Positions 15,908 to 25,602 of a DNA stretch of 64,000 bases are shown piece after piece; the first letter of the stretch is position 1; the number at the start of each line of letters is the position of its first letter. The stretch lies in the NCBI GenBank assembly GCA_028874915.1, contig JAPPHA010000116.1:1-64000 (forward strand), read 5' to 3'. The stretch comes from Paracoccaceae bacterium (GTDB lineage Bacteria > Pseudomonadota > Alphaproteobacteria > Rhodobacterales > Rhodobacteraceae). Below the pieces are notes generated by a model. It made no database searches and was not told the DNA's origin. It was given only the letters and a program-made list of their open reading frames with translations. The position numbers and the translations under genes are program-made.

Positions 15908-17208
15908 GATCGGTAGTCGGCGTTGATCTCGATGTAGCGCCGTGTCAGGTCACAGGTCCAGATCGTGGCTGTGGCATCTCCGGCTCCGAGATCGATGCCG
16001 ATCCGGAGTTCGGGCCTGCGCATGTAGTCGGCGAGGGTTGCTTCAAGGACGTCTGCCGGCAAGGCCGCCTCGCCGCCTGTTGCGACCGCCGTATCACCGA
16101 AACGGATGACCAGCCGGTCGGCATCGATGGCTTCGCCGGACTTTCCGACCGCCATGACAATACGGCCCCAGTTCGGATCCTCGCCTGCAATGGCGGTCTT
16201 CACCAGCGGCGAATTGGCGACAGCGAGCGCAACCCGCCGCGCCGCCTCCGGGGACCGGGCGCCGGTGACCTCGATGGCCACAAATTTCGACGCGCCTTCA
16301 CCGTCACGAACCACCTGTTGGGCAAGGTCCTGCATTACCGAGGCCAGCCCGTTCTGAAAGGCGGCGAGAGTGTCCGGCCGATCCCGCGTGATATCGATGC
16401 CGCTCCGCCCCGTGGCGGCCACCAGCAGCGTGTCGGACGTCGACGTGTCGCCGTCGACGGTGATGGCGTTGAAGCTCGTGGCATTTGCCGTCTCCACCGT
16501 CTCCTGCAGGAGATCCTGCGAGACCCGGGCATCGGTAAAGACGAACGCCAGCAGGGTTGCCATGTCCGGTGCGATCATCCCGGATCCCTTGGCGATTCCG
16601 GTGATTCCGATCCGGCCACCATCGAGTTCAATCTCCTGTCCGGCACCTTTTGGAAAGGTGTCCGTGGTCATGATGGCGGCGGCGGCCCTTTCGACGGCAC
16701 TGCCGGAGCCCGGTTGTGTTTCCGGGACGAGGGAATCGAGTGCCGTGCAGACCCGGTCATCGGTCAGCCGCTCGCCAATGACGCCTGTGAAGGCCGTAAA
16801 CACCTTCTCGGCAGACGTGCCGATCCTTGAAGCGACAGCTTGGGCGATGCGGTCGACGCAAGACGCGCCGTGACGACCCGTAAAGGTATTGGCATTGCCG
16901 GCGCAAGCGAGGACTCCAAGTCGTCCGGCACCGTTGGCGGAATCGGAGCCGTTTGTACCGGCCAACGCGGCGAGCTTGACCTGGCAGTCGCGCACGGAGG
17001 CCGACCGGGTTTCGGACCGGGTCAAGACTCCGGCAATCGTGCTGCCGGGGGCGATCGTCGCCAGCATGACGTCGTCGCGGTGCCGGTAACGGATGCCGGC
17101 GGCGGCGGTGGCGAGGGTCACTCCGGCGATGGCCGGAACGTCCGGGAATCCGCCGGAAGGCGCCAACGGTGACAGTCCGGCCGTACGGTCTGCGTTCTGC
17201 GTGGCCAT
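15904..17208 (-). CDS. argJ: Bifunctional ornithine acetyltransferase / N-acetylglutamate synthase
   Basis: 434 residues from ATG 17208, which has AAGGAAC upstream; the in-frame extension to 17238 is rejected. ArgJ transfers acetyl from N-acetylornithine to glutamate (and may use acetyl-CoA) in the cyclic arginine route. The autocleavage site is visible: KGSGMIAPDMATLLAF, where the precursor is cut between Ala and Thr and the new N-terminal Thr is the nucleophile. Other landmarks: NATSFNAITVDGDTSTSDT, here NAITVDGDTS, and EDPNWGRI, and the C-terminal CDLTRRYIEINADYR. Operon PpiC-argJ-mutT. Confidence 0.95.
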   Translation of the reverse strand: MATQNADRTAGLSPLAPSGGFPDVPAIAGVTLATAAAGIRYRHRDDVMLATIAPGSTIAGVLTRSETRSASVRDCQVKLAALAGTNGSDSANGAGRLGVLACAGNANTFTGRHGASCVDRIAQAVASRIGTSAEKVFTAFTGVIGERLTDDRVCTALDSLVPETQPGSGSAVERAAAAIMTTDTFPKGAGQEIELDGGRIGITGIAKGSGMIAPDMATLLAFVFTDARVSQDLLQETVETANATSFNAITVDGDTSTSDTLLVAATGRSGIDITRDRPDTLAAFQNGLASVMQDLAQQVVRDGEGASKFVAIEVTGARSPEAARRVALAVANSPLVKTAIAGEDPNWGRIVMAVGKSGEAIDADRLVIRFGDTAVATGGEAALPADVLEATLADYMRRPELRIGIDLGAGDATATIWTCDLTRRYIEINADYRS

Positions 17209-17280
17209 GGTGTTCCTTGCGGCACTGGCCCGGATCATCCGGGCCCCCAGGGTCGGCTCCGGTCGACAGGCCGGGTTCTG

Positions 17281-18141
17281 TCAGTTGCCGACGAGACGCG
17301 TACTCCGGAGAATCGCCGGATCGAAGTCGACATCCATCCGTTCGATGTCGGCATTCGCCGCCAGTTCGGTGATCGTCGTCTCGAGAATGCCGTCGGCGAG
17401 GATCTGCTCGAGTTCCTGTCGGACCTCGTCCAGGGGTGGAACCGGCATGTCGCGCTTGCCCGTAAGCATGATGATATGCCAGCCGAACTGGGTCTCTACA
17501 GGGACCGAAATCTCGCCGATCGCCAGCACCCGGGCGGCGTCCTCGAACGGCTTGACCATCTGGCCCTCGGCGAACCAGCCAAGATCGCCGCCTCGTGGCC
17601 CGGTCGGCCCCGTGGAACGTGTCTTGGCGGTTTCCGCAAAGTCGGCGCCCGCGCGAAGGTCGGCAGCAATCGCTTCGGCTTCGTCAAGGGTTCCCACGAG
17701 AATGTGCGATGCCCGGTACTCGGAGCGCGGCCCGGTCAGGAGATACCGGTTTTCATAGACCCGGCGGAGCGCTTCTTCCGTCATGTTGCCTGTGATGACT
17801 GCCGATGCGGTTGTCCGCGCCGTTGACGACCGCGCAGCGTTTTCGGCCGCGAACCGAGCGCCCGGAAAACGTGCGTCTCCGAGGTCGGCGAGCAGCAGCT
17901 CACGGATCAACTGCGAAACCACGCCGTTGAACAATGTCTGCGGATCGACCGTGTCGTAATCGTCCGAAAGACGTTCGATATAGGCAATGACGTGGCCCAG
18001 GCGGACATCCATGTCGTTCACGGTGACCACGACAGTCTCGAGGTCGGGCTTGGCATCGGATTCCTGCGCGGCGGTTCCCACCGGGGTTGCCAGCAGGGCG
18101 GCTACCATCAACGTTCTCAGCAATCCCGAATGAACCTTCAT
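17281..18141 (-). CDS. Periplasmic parvulin-type peptidyl-prolyl isomerase (PpiC/PrsA-like)
   Basis: 286 residues from ATG 18141 (GGGAGAC Shine-Dalgarno); the open frame runs further up to 18729 but that part is antisense to secA. A signal peptide is clear (LLRTLMVAALLATPVGTAAQ, cleavage near residue 25). The N-terminal chaperone part (about 35-150) has the SurA-N look. The rotamase domain starts at EYRASHILVGTLDEAEAI (about residue 150) and continues with TKSTGPxGPRGGDLGWF-like and QFGWHIIMLTGKR motifs. It should help fold exported proteins, matching its divergent placement with secA. Between it and argJ 72 bases carry no signal. Confidence 0.9.
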   Translation of the reverse strand: MKVHSGLLRTLMVAALLATPVGTAAQESDAKPDLETVVVTVNDMDVRLGHVIAYIERLSDDYDTVDPQTLFNGVVSQLIRELLLADLGDARFPGARFAAENAARSSTARTTASAVITGNMTEEALRRVYENRYLLTGPRSEYRASHILVGTLDEAEAIAADLRAGADFAETAKTRSTGPTGPRGGDLGWFAEGQMVKPFEDAARVLAIGEISVPVETQFGWHIIMLTGKRDMPVPPLDEVRQELEQILADGILETTITELAANADIERMDVDFDPAILRSTRLVGN

Positions 18142-18207
18142 CGATGTCTCCCGATGGCTGGTGTCAGCACATGGGCACCGGGGTTTCCGGCCGGCCCTGT
18201 GGCAACA

Positions 18208-18236
18208 TTGACAGACTGAACAGGCAACCTTACATG
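18208..18236 (+). promoter_or_regulatory. Candidate secA promoter
   Basis: In the divergent gap between the PpiC-type gene and secA, a consensus -35 TTGACA (18208-18213) is followed after 17 bases by TACATG (18231-18236), a weak -10. It points toward secA, leaving an untranslated leader of about 140 bases. No secM-like arrest peptide was recognised in that leader. Confidence 0.35.
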
Positions 18237-18382
18237 CGGTTGATGGCGTCAGTATGATCAGACCGGCGCCCGCGGGTCCTCTTAAGGCGTCGATGGTTTG
18301 CAGGCAAGGGAACGCCCGCAGGATTCCGCTTACGGACTGTGTTGCCGTCGGACCGGGCGGCCGGGAACCCTGCGAGGCGCCG

Positions 18383-21241
18383 ATGCTGGGCATGCAATCC
18401 ATTGCCAGGAAGGTTTTCGGTACGGCAAACGAGCGCCGGCTGAAACGCGTGCGGCCGCTCGTGGAAAAGGTTGGCGCCCTCGAATCGGAATTCGAGGCGT
18501 TGACCGATTCCGGGATCATCGAACGTACCGAGGATCTCAGGACCCGTGCCCGGAATGGAGAGTCCCTGGATTCGCTACTCCCAGAGGCTTTTGCCAATGT
18601 TCGCGAGGCCTCCAAGCGGGCGCTGGGTCTGCGCCCGTTCGACGTCCAGATCCTTGGCGGGATCTTCCTCCATCGGGGCGACATTGCGGAAATGAAGACC
18701 GGGGAGGGAAAGACTCTGGTCGCCACCATGCCGGTCTATCTGAACGCCCTGACCGGGCGCGGCGTGCATGTGGTGACCGTCAACGACTATCTTGCCCGTC
18801 GCGACGCCGAATGGATGGGAAAGATCTACAGCGCGCTCGGAATGACGACGGGCGTTGTCTATCCGGGCATGGAAGAGTCCGCAAAGCAGACGGCCTATGG
18901 GGCCGATGTGACCTACGCGACCAACAATGAACTCGGTTTCGACTATCTCCGTGACAATATGAAATCCGAGCTCTCCGAAATGGTCCAGCGGGACCTTCAC
19001 TATGCCATCGTCGACGAGGTGGATTCGATCCTGATCGACGAAGCCCGCACGCCACTGATCATATCGGGGCCGTCCGAGGACCGATCGGAACTTTATGTGA
19101 AGATCGACGGGCTGATTCCGGAACTGGCCGAGGACCATTACTCGATCGAGGAGAAGGCCCGTTCCGTCACGCTCACCGACGAAGGCAACGAGGCGGTCGA
19201 GGAGATCCTCCGGAAAAGGGAAATCCTTCCTGACGAGCAGTCGCTCTACGATCCGGAGAGCACCACGATCGTCCATCACATCAACCAGGCGCTCCGGGCT
19301 CATGTGCTGTTCCGAAAGGAAAAGGACTATATCGTCCGCAACGGCGAAGTGATGCTGATCGACGAATTCACCGGGCGGATGATGCCCGGCCGGCGGCTTT
19401 CGGACGGATTGCACCAGGCGATCGAAGCGAAGGAGGGCGTCACCATCCGCGCCGAGAATGTCACGCTCGCCTCGGTCACGTTCCAGAACTACTTCCGCCT
19501 TTACGACAAGCTGGCTGGCATGACCGGCACGGCCATGACCGAGGCCGAGGAATTCGGCGAAATCTACGGCCTCGGCGTCGTGGAAATCCCAACCAACGAA
19601 CCGGTGATCCGGATCGACGAAAATGACGCAGTCTACCGGACCACCGACGAGAAATATCGCGCCATCGTCTCGGAGATCGCCCTCTCGCATTCCCGCGGGC
19701 AGCCGATCCTCGTCGGCACCACATCGATCGAGAAGTCCGAGTATCTGTCGTCACTGTTGACCAACGAGAAATTCCTCCGGGATCTGGCCGGGCGGCATCG
19801 GGCGGCGGTCGAGGGCACCAAGGACAAGTCCGAGGCCGACATCTCTCGGGATGCTGCCGCCACGCTGGAGTCCCTGGCCAGGCGGAAGGAGAAGATCCAG
19901 CACAACGTGCTGAATGCGCGGTTCCACGAGCAGGAAGCCAACATCATCGCTGATGCCGGCGTCGCCGGGGCGGTGACCATCGCCACCAACATGGCCGGTC
20001 GGGGCACCGACATCCAGCTCGGCGGAAATTTCGAAATGCGCATGCTTCGGGCCCTGGAAGCGAAAGCCGAGGCCGAAGCCGAGGCCGAAATCCGTGTCCG
20101 GGTCGAGGCGGAAATTGCGGCCGGACGTGACGTGGCCCTGAACAACGGCGGCCTCTATGTGCTGGCAACGGAACGGCATGAGAGCCGCCGGATTGACAAC
20201 CAGCTTCGCGGCCGTTCCGGTCGCCAGGGCGATCCGGGACGTTCGGCATTCTTCCTGTCCCTCGAGGACGACCTGATGCGGATCTTCGGCTCGGATAGGC
20301 TGGACAAGGTGCTGAACACCCTCGGTATGGATGACGACGAGGCCATCGTCCATCCCTGGGTGAACAAGTCGCTGGAGAAGGCCCAGGCCAAGGTCGAGGG
20401 ACGGAACTTCGACATACGCAAACAGCTGCTCCGATTCGACGATGTGATGAACGATCAGCGCAAGGCCATCTTTGAACAACGTCGGGAAGTCATGCAGTCG
20501 GCCGATGTCTCGGACGTCGTCCAGGACATGCGGCACCAGGTCATCGACGATCTCGTCGAGAAGTACATTCCGCCGAAGTCCTACGCTGACCAGTGGGACG
20601 GTCCCGGTCTCCAGGAGGAGGCGGCCCGAGTTCTCGGGATTGCCGGACCGATTGCTGAATGGTGCGCCGAAGAGGGCGTGGACGACGAAGGGATCCGGGA
20701 TCGGCTTTACGATTCGGCCGACGGCCACATGGCCGCCAAGGCCGAGCAATTCGGCCAGGAAGCCCTCGGGAATGTCGAGAAGCAGGTCCTTCTCCAGACC
20801 ATCGACCGCAAGTGGCGGGAACACCTGACGACCCTTGAGCACCTGCGTTCGGTGATCGGTTTTCGGGGCTATGCCCAGCGGGATCCGCTGAACGAATACA
20901 AGACCGAGGCCTTCGAACTGTTCCAGACGCTTCTGGACAGTCTCAGGACGGACGTCACCGGGCAACTCACGCATGTGCGGATTCTGACGCCCGAGGAACG
21001 CGAGGCGATTGTCGCCAGGATGCAGGCGGCTCATGAAGCCCGGGAGAAGATCCGCACGGCTCGGCAGTCGACGCGGATGCGTCCGCCGGCGCCCGTGACG
21101 ACGGCTGCGGCTGCGGCCGCGGCGCGTGGCGGGACCGGGTTCGTCGAGGATGACCCGTCGACCTGGGGAAAGCCGGGACGGAACACGCCCTGTCCCTGCG
21201 GTTCCGGCAAGAAGTTCAAACACTGTCACGGCCGGTTCTGA
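18383..21241 (+). CDS. secA: Preprotein translocase ATPase SecA
   Basis: 952 residues from ATG 18383 (GCGAGG upstream); the in-frame extension back to 18254 has no SecA homology. SecA drives export through SecYEG. NBD1 Walker A is [14 protein letters not shown] (about residue 105), the DEAD-type Walker B is [14 protein letters not shown] (about residue 210), the preprotein crosslinking domain and NBD2 follow ([14 protein letters not shown] near 535, [12 protein letters not shown] near 612). The C-terminal tail has an Ala-rich linker and the zinc-binding SEC-C motif [14 protein letters not shown] that contacts SecB. An acidic/Ala repeat ([18 protein letters not shown]) is inserted after the GGNFEMR segment. 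Confidence 0.97.
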   Translation: MLGMQSIARKVFGTANERRLKRVRPLVEKVGALESEFEALTDSGIIERTEDLRTRARNGESLDSLLPEAFANVREASKRALGLRPFDVQILGGIFLHRGDIAEMKTGEGKTLVATMPVYLNALTGRGVHVVTVNDYLARRDAEWMGKIYSALGMTTGVVYPGMEESAKQTAYGADVTYATNNELGFDYLRDNMKSELSEMVQRDLHYAIVDEVDSILIDEARTPLIISGPSEDRSELYVKIDGLIPELAEDHYSIEEKARSVTLTDEGNEAVEEILRKREILPDEQSLYDPESTTIVHHINQALRAHVLFRKEKDYIVRNGEVMLIDEFTGRMMPGRRLSDGLHQAIEAKEGVTIRAENVTLASVTFQNYFRLYDKLAGMTGTAMTEAEEFGEIYGLGVVEIPTNEPVIRIDENDAVYRTTDEKYRAIVSEIALSHSRGQPILVGTTSIEKSEYLSSLLTNEKFLRDLAGRHRAAVEGTKDKSEADISRDAAATLESLARRKEKIQHNVLNARFHEQEANIIADAGVAGAVTIATNMAGRGTDIQLGGNFEMRMLRALEAKAEAEAEAEIRVRVEAEIAAGRDVALNNGGLYVLATERHESRRIDNQLRGRSGRQGDPGRSAFFLSLEDDLMRIFGSDRLDKVLNTLGMDDDEAIVHPWVNKSLEKAQAKVEGRNFDIRKQLLRFDDVMNDQRKAIFEQRREVMQSADVSDVVQDMRHQVIDDLVEKYIPPKSYADQWDGPGLQEEAARVLGIAGPIAEWCAEEGVDDEGIRDRLYDSADGHMAAKAEQFGQEALGNVEKQVLLQTIDRKWREHLTTLEHLRSVIGFRGYAQRDPLNEYKTEAFELFQTLLDSLRTDVTGQLTHVRILTPEEREAIVARMQAAHEAREKIRTARQSTRMRPPAPVTTAAAAAAARGGTGFVEDDPSTWGKPGRNTPCPCGSGKKFKHCHGRF

Positions 21242-21363
21242 GAACTGTTGCCTCTCTGCCTGTCCTGGACGAGATGGCCAACGGGACCGGAGTCTTGTGT
21301 GAGGCGGCAGACCTGACCGCCGTGCAGGGCCGAATCGGGCGACACGGAAGAGAGTGAACCGAC

Positions 21364-22026
21364 ATGGCGAACACGAATACCGACATGGACTCCCTTCGCG
21401 CTGCCGCCCAGCAGGCTGTCCGCGATCTTCGAACGAGGATTTCGGGCCTCGGCCCGGACGAGATCGAAATGATTCTTTCCGGAGCCCGATCGCATTATGC
21501 GTGGACCGACCGACCGGTGACACACGAGCAACTGAAGGTGATCTACGACATCACCCGAATGGGACCGACGAGCATGAACTGCTGCCCGGCCCGTTTCATC
21601 TTTGTCACGACGAAGGACGGCAAGGCCCGGCTCGTGAAGGCGCTGGCTCGGGCGAATGTGGACAAGGTTCTGTCTGCTCCGGTCACCGTTATCATCGCCC
21701 ACGACCTGGAATTCTGGAACCGGTTGCCCGAGCTGTTTCCATATGATGACAGGCGGGCGGCGTTTTCCGGAAACGCCGAACACGCAAAGACCACCGCTTT
21801 CCGGAATGCCACCCTGCAGGGGGCCTATTTCATCATCGCGGCCCGGGCGGTTGGTCTCGATGTCGGCGCCATGTCCGGTTTTTCCAACGCGGCAGTCGAT
21901 GCGGAATTCTTTGCCGGGACGACACTCCGGTCCAATTTCCTGTGCAATCTCGGTTACGCGGATGAGTCCGCCATATTTCAGCGATTGCCACGACTCGACT
22001 TCGAGTCAGCTTGTTCATTTGAGTGA
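21364..22026 (+). CDS. Nitroreductase-family protein, RutE/HadB-like (malonic semialdehyde reductase type)
   Basis: 220 residues. It resembles the RutE group of FMN-dependent nitroreductases: ARSHYAWTDRPVT, then YDITRMGPTSMNCCPARFIF (landmark MGPTSMNCCPARF), and GAMSGFSN near residue 178 in the active-site face. RutE reduces malonic semialdehyde to 3-hydroxypropionate in pyrimidine breakdown, but here no other rut genes are nearby, so the assignment is to the family only. It lies 122 bases after secA with its own start region; GAAGAGAGTGA precedes the ATG. Confidence 0.83.
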   Translation: MANTNTDMDSLRAAAQQAVRDLRTRISGLGPDEIEMILSGARSHYAWTDRPVTHEQLKVIYDITRMGPTSMNCCPARFIFVTTKDGKARLVKALARANVDKVLSAPVTVIIAHDLEFWNRLPELFPYDDRRAAFSGNAEHAKTTAFRNATLQGAYFIIAARAVGLDVGAMSGFSNAAVDAEFFAGTTLRSNFLCNLGYADESAIFQRLPRLDFESACSFE

Positions 22027-22458
22027 TGAGAAGGCCGCACCGCCCGATTTCGACTGTGACCCATGACCGATCCGACTCCTGACCGGCCTCCGGATCCGTT
22101 TGCGGCGGTCCGTGTCCCTGACTGTTGCCGATGTCAGTTCGGTGAAGGGCCACTTTTGCATCTCAGCGACGGCAGTTGTTCCGGTTCGATATCCTTGGAA
22201 AGCGTCTCATGACCCGGAAGCGGGGAGAGCCCGTGGCCCGGCCGTTCGACGAGCATGTCTTGGCGGCCAGCTGGATCGACGATCCAGCGGGGCAGGCGGG
22301 CCGGACGTACGCCGCCCGGACGGGAACACGCGGCCAGCGCGAGCACAGTATCACCCTGTAGCGCCAGTTCCGACGGGTGAGGCGATGGTGGTCACCAACG
22401 GGTCCGGGCGGTGGGGACGGCGCGCGAGAATCATGTCCAATCGGGAGGCAAGGACATT
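22027..22458. other. Intergenic region, no gene seen
   Basis: 432 bases between the RutE-like gene and the next SDR gene. Short frames exist on both strands, none with recognisable homology or start signals. The last 20 bases contain a strong GGGAGGCAAGGA ribosome-binding site for the SDR. Confidence 0.5.
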
Positions 22459-23286
22459 ATGAACGAATCAGCCAGCACACCGACATCGACAACGGGGTCG
22501 GAACCCGCGCATCCGGCGGCAAGTCCTCCTGTCTTTCCCGATCTGGCCGGCCAATCGGTTTTCGTGACCGGTGGCGGGTCTGGAATCGGTGCAGCCCTTG
22601 TCGAAGGGTTTCTGCAGCAGGGCGCGCATGTCGCCTTCGTGCAGCGATCGGATGCCGGAGAATTCTGCGACCGGATGGAATCCCGCCACGGGTCGCGACC
22701 GCTGTTCATCCGCTGCGACATCACAGACATCGGCGCCCTTCAGTCGGCGATCGGTCAGGTGGCGGATGTTCATGGACCGATTCGGGTCTTGGTCAACAAT
22801 GCGGCGAACGACACCCGCCACAAGACCCTTGAGGTGACCGAAGCGTTCTGGAATGCCTCCCAGGCGATCAATCTCCGGCCCTATTTCTTCGCCGCGCAGG
22901 CGGTCATTCCTGGAATGCAGCAGGCCGGAGGTGGATCCATCGTCAACTTCTCGTCGATTTCCTACATGGTCGGAAACAGCGGCTATCCGAGCTATGTCGC
23001 GGCAAACTCGGGGATCACGGGTCTGACCCGTGGCCTGGCGCGGGAGTTCGGCAAGGACCGGATCCGGGTCAATGCCATCGCGCCCGGATGGGTCCTGACG
23101 GAACGCCAGAAGCGGCTCTGGGCGACGCCGGAAGCGCTCTCCGCCCATCTCGCCCGCCAGTGCATCCCGGAGCACCTCGTCGAGGCCGACATTGTCAGCG
23201 GCGTCCTTTTCCTGGCATCTTCGGCCAGCCGCATGATGACCGGTCAGATCATGGCGATCGACGGAGGCGTCGTAACGACCGGGTAA
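22459..23286 (+). CDS. SDR-family protein with Asn in place of the catalytic Lys
   Basis: 275 residues from ATG 22459, chosen because of the adjacent GGGAGGCAAGGAC ribosome-binding site; a GTG at 22411 is the alternative. Typical classical-SDR parts: TGGGSGIG (about residue 39), NNAANDT, catalytic Ser region FSSISYMVG, and C-terminal MMTGQIMAIDGG. In the Tyr-x3-Lys signature the sequence is YVAAN: Tyr 179 is present but residue 183 is AAC (Asn), not Lys. The rest of the helix (SGITGLTRGLAREFG) is normal, so this is a point change in a well-kept gene. It might be inactive, altered, or binding only. Neighbours give no pathway. Confidence 0.85.
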   Translation: MNESASTPTSTTGSEPAHPAASPPVFPDLAGQSVFVTGGGSGIGAALVEGFLQQGAHVAFVQRSDAGEFCDRMESRHGSRPLFIRCDITDIGALQSAIGQVADVHGPIRVLVNNAANDTRHKTLEVTEAFWNASQAINLRPYFFAAQAVIPGMQQAGGGSIVNFSSISYMVGNSGYPSYVAANSGITGLTRGLAREFGKDRIRVNAIAPGWVLTERQKRLWATPEALSAHLARQCIPEHLVEADIVSGVLFLASSASRMMTGQIMAIDGGVVTTG

Positions 23287-23774
23287 GGCGGATCCGGGAC
23301 GGAAACCCTGGGAAGTCCGGAATCCGCCACGTCCAGCCGCGTCGCGTGGGCAATCCGGCTGCTGTCCGAAACGCTCGTGGCAGGCTGCGTTCGTCGACGG
23401 GGCAGTCCCGCTCCGTCCGGACGCGGAATCTATCACCGCGGGATGGTGTAATGCGTCGTGTGAATCTTGGCACACGGCTCCGATTGGCTGCGCGATTGAG
23501 TATTGAAACGTGCTTCACTTATGGCTCCACCGAATCATCATCGTCGACAAGGCCACACGCCACGGCCCGTGGTTTTGGCAGAAGATTCCGTACACGACCC
23601 AAACGGGCGGATCACGTTTCGGATCTCTGGCCATTCCCTTCTGTCGCGACTCCAGAGCCGCATTTGCGGCCGCGATGTTTCGGGCGACGGGACCCATCTC
23701 AATCTGATGTGGGACGGCAACCCCGGCGGCGACCCGAAGTGGGGCGCGGCGTCCGGGCGCCGGACTGCAGACAT
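23287..23774. other. Intergenic region, no gene seen
   Basis: 488 bases between convergent genes (SDR on plus, map on minus). Small open frames on the plus strand around 23503-23793 have no recognisable similarity. No strong hairpin followed by a T-run was seen on either strand. Confidence 0.5.
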
Positions 23775-24590
23775 TCAGTCCCAAGTCGGATGAAACCGGC
23801 CGGCCGGCGACAGGGTGAAGATCTCGCAGCCATCGGACGTCACGCCTATGGAATGCTCGAACTGGGCTGACAGGGAGCGATCCCGGGTTACGGCCGTCCA
23901 CGCGTCCGAGAGGATCTTGGTCTCCGGCCGTCCGGCATTGACCATCGGCTCGACGGTAAAGAACATTCCTTCCTCAAGCACATCCCCGGAACCGGGAGTG
24001 CCGAAGTGGAGGACATTGGGAGGTGCATGGAATACCCGGCCGAGACCATGACCGCAGAAATCCCGCACCACCGAACAGCGCCGGGATTCGACATGCTCCT
24101 GGATCGCTGCGCCGATGTCGCCGAAGGTATTTCCGGGGCGAATGGCGCCAATTCCACACATCAGGGCGTCATGGGTGACGTTGATCAGGCGAAGCGCCCG
24201 GCGGCCCGGTTTTCCGGCGACATACATCCGCGAGCTGTCTCCGTGCCAGCCGTCGAGAATGCAGGTGACGTCGATGTTGAGAATGTCGCCATGGCGAAGC
24301 TGTCGTCGGGATGACGGGATGCCATGGCAGACGACATGGTTAATCGAGATGCAGGAGGATTTCGGGTAACCCCTGTAGCCGAGCGTTGCCGGAACCGCAC
24401 CGTGATCACGCATGTAGGCGTCGCAAAGCGCGTCGAGATGCCCGGTCGAGACGCCGGGCCGGACGTGCTCGGCAATCATGTCGAGAATGCGGGCCGCCAA
24501 CTGGCCGGCGTTTCGCATGCCGGCAAAGTCACCCGCCTCATGAATCGTGATCCCTCGCCGAGTCTGTCTTGTCCTGCTCTTGTGACTCAC
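23775..24590 (-). CDS. map: Methionine aminopeptidase, type I
   Basis: About 271 residues if translation starts at GTG 24590 (VSHKSRTRQTRRGITIHEAG), which gives the usual distance to the conserved GMRNAGQLAA segment; the open frame extends to 24728 without homology. It removes the initiator Met from nascent proteins. The five metal ligands are visible: Asp in NIDVTCI, Asp in GDSSRMY, His in CGHGLGRVFH, Glu in FTVEPMV and Glu in QFEHSIGV. GYPKSSCISINHVVCHGIP contains the catalytic His. Upstream is sfsA on the same strand, 141 bases away. Confidence 0.93.
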   Translation of the reverse strand: MSHKSRTRQTRRGITIHEAGDFAGMRNAGQLAARILDMIAEHVRPGVSTGHLDALCDAYMRDHGAVPATLGYRGYPKSSCISINHVVCHGIPSSRRQLRHGDILNIDVTCILDGWHGDSSRMYVAGKPGRRALRLINVTHDALMCGIGAIRPGNTFGDIGAAIQEHVESRRCSVVRDFCGHGLGRVFHAPPNVLHFGTPGSGDVLEEGMFFTVEPMVNAGRPETKILSDAWTAVTRDRSLSAQFEHSIGVTSDGCEIFTLSPAGRFHPTWD

Positions 24591-24731
24591 GAGACCATGG
24601 CCCTGATCCGCCTTTCGTTCGGGGTCTTCGTCACGCGGTCCGAACGCCTTTCCGAATTGCCGCCGCTCCGTGAGACCGGACAAGCCGTCGCTCTCAAGGG
24701 GTACCGGTGAACGCCATCGCCACACCATCGC

Positions 24732-25451
24732 TCAGCAACGGTCCTGCCAAACGGTGTCGATCGGGATTCGCGGCCCGAGCGTTATGGCGTGTGGAGAGAC
24801 GACTGTTCCGTAGCAGAGCATGTCGACCCCCGCGTCCCGGGCCGAATCGAAGGCCGCTGCATAGACCGGATCGATGTCGGTCGCCAGACGAAAGCGATGG
24901 CAGTCCATGCGCTGCACTAGGAAGATCAACACTGCCCGGTGATCCCGGGCCACGGCCGCAAGTTCATGAAGATGGCGGGTGCCCCTGGCTGTGACGCTGT
25001 CCGGAAACTCGGCCCAGCCGGGTTCCCGGCAGAGATGCACATTCTTGATTTCCACAAAGGCGTCAGGCAGCCCCGGCTCGGTGAGCAGGAAATCGACCCG
25101 ACTCGACTGTCCGTAGTTCACTTCGGCCCGGACCGTTGCATAATCGGCCAGTTCCGCGAGTTCACGGTTTCGGAGAGCACGAGACAAAAGCCGGTTTGGC
25201 AGTGTGGTGTCGATGCCGACGCAGGTTCCGTCGGAAAGTTCGATGATCTTCCAGCTGTAGCGAAGTTTCCGCTTCGGATTGTCGTTCGGTTCCAGCCAGA
25301 CCCGGGAGCCGGGCATGTCGAGACCGAGCATGGAACCGGGATTGGCACAATGCGCGGTCACCGTGGAGCCGTCTTCGAGCGTGACGTCGGCAAGAAACCG
25401 TTTATACCGTCGCTCAAGACGGGCCGGGATCAGAGGGCGTTGAAACTCCAT
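24732..25451 (-). CDS. sfsA: SfsA family protein (sugar fermentation stimulation protein / nucleic-acid-binding nuclease fold)
   Basis: 239 residues from ATG 25451 (MEFQRPLIPARLERRYKRF); the frame extends to 25529 without homology. Signatures: RYKRFLADV, CANPGSM (about residue 36), GIDTTLPNRL, and the restriction-endonuclease-like core SRVDFLLTEPGLPDAFVEIKNV (landmarks RVDFLL and FVEIKNVHL) followed by FPDSVTARGTRHL. SfsA was first found as a regulator of maltose metabolism in E. coli; a DNA-binding or nuclease role is proposed for the fold. It is divergent from the cinA-like gene. Confidence 0.92.
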   Translation of the reverse strand: MEFQRPLIPARLERRYKRFLADVTLEDGSTVTAHCANPGSMLGLDMPGSRVWLEPNDNPKRKLRYSWKIIELSDGTCVGIDTTLPNRLLSRALRNRELAELADYATVRAEVNYGQSSRVDFLLTEPGLPDAFVEIKNVHLCREPGWAEFPDSVTARGTRHLHELAAVARDHRAVLIFLVQRMDCHRFRLATDIDPVYAAAFDSARDAGVDMLCYGTVVSPHAITLGPRIPIDTVWQDRC

Positions 25452-25602
25452 CCGGCGACCATAGGGGCCGCGTTGATTGCCGGCAACCGGGCCTCCATGT
25501 CCAGGTCGGAGCCCGAACCCGCCATTCATCTTGTGCGCCGCCGTTGGTAACCGGTGCCATTCGGCTGAATGCGGTTACCCGGACAGCGGGGGAGAAGATC
25601 CA

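Noticed and set aside
18575..19690. 371-codon minus-strand frame inside secA, and the 590-codon one at 19751-21523
   Set aside because: Long antisense frames are common over GC-rich genes; secA on the plus strand is complete and conserved.
24006..24314. Plus-strand frames in map
   Set aside because: Antisense to the aminopeptidase metal site; not protein-like.
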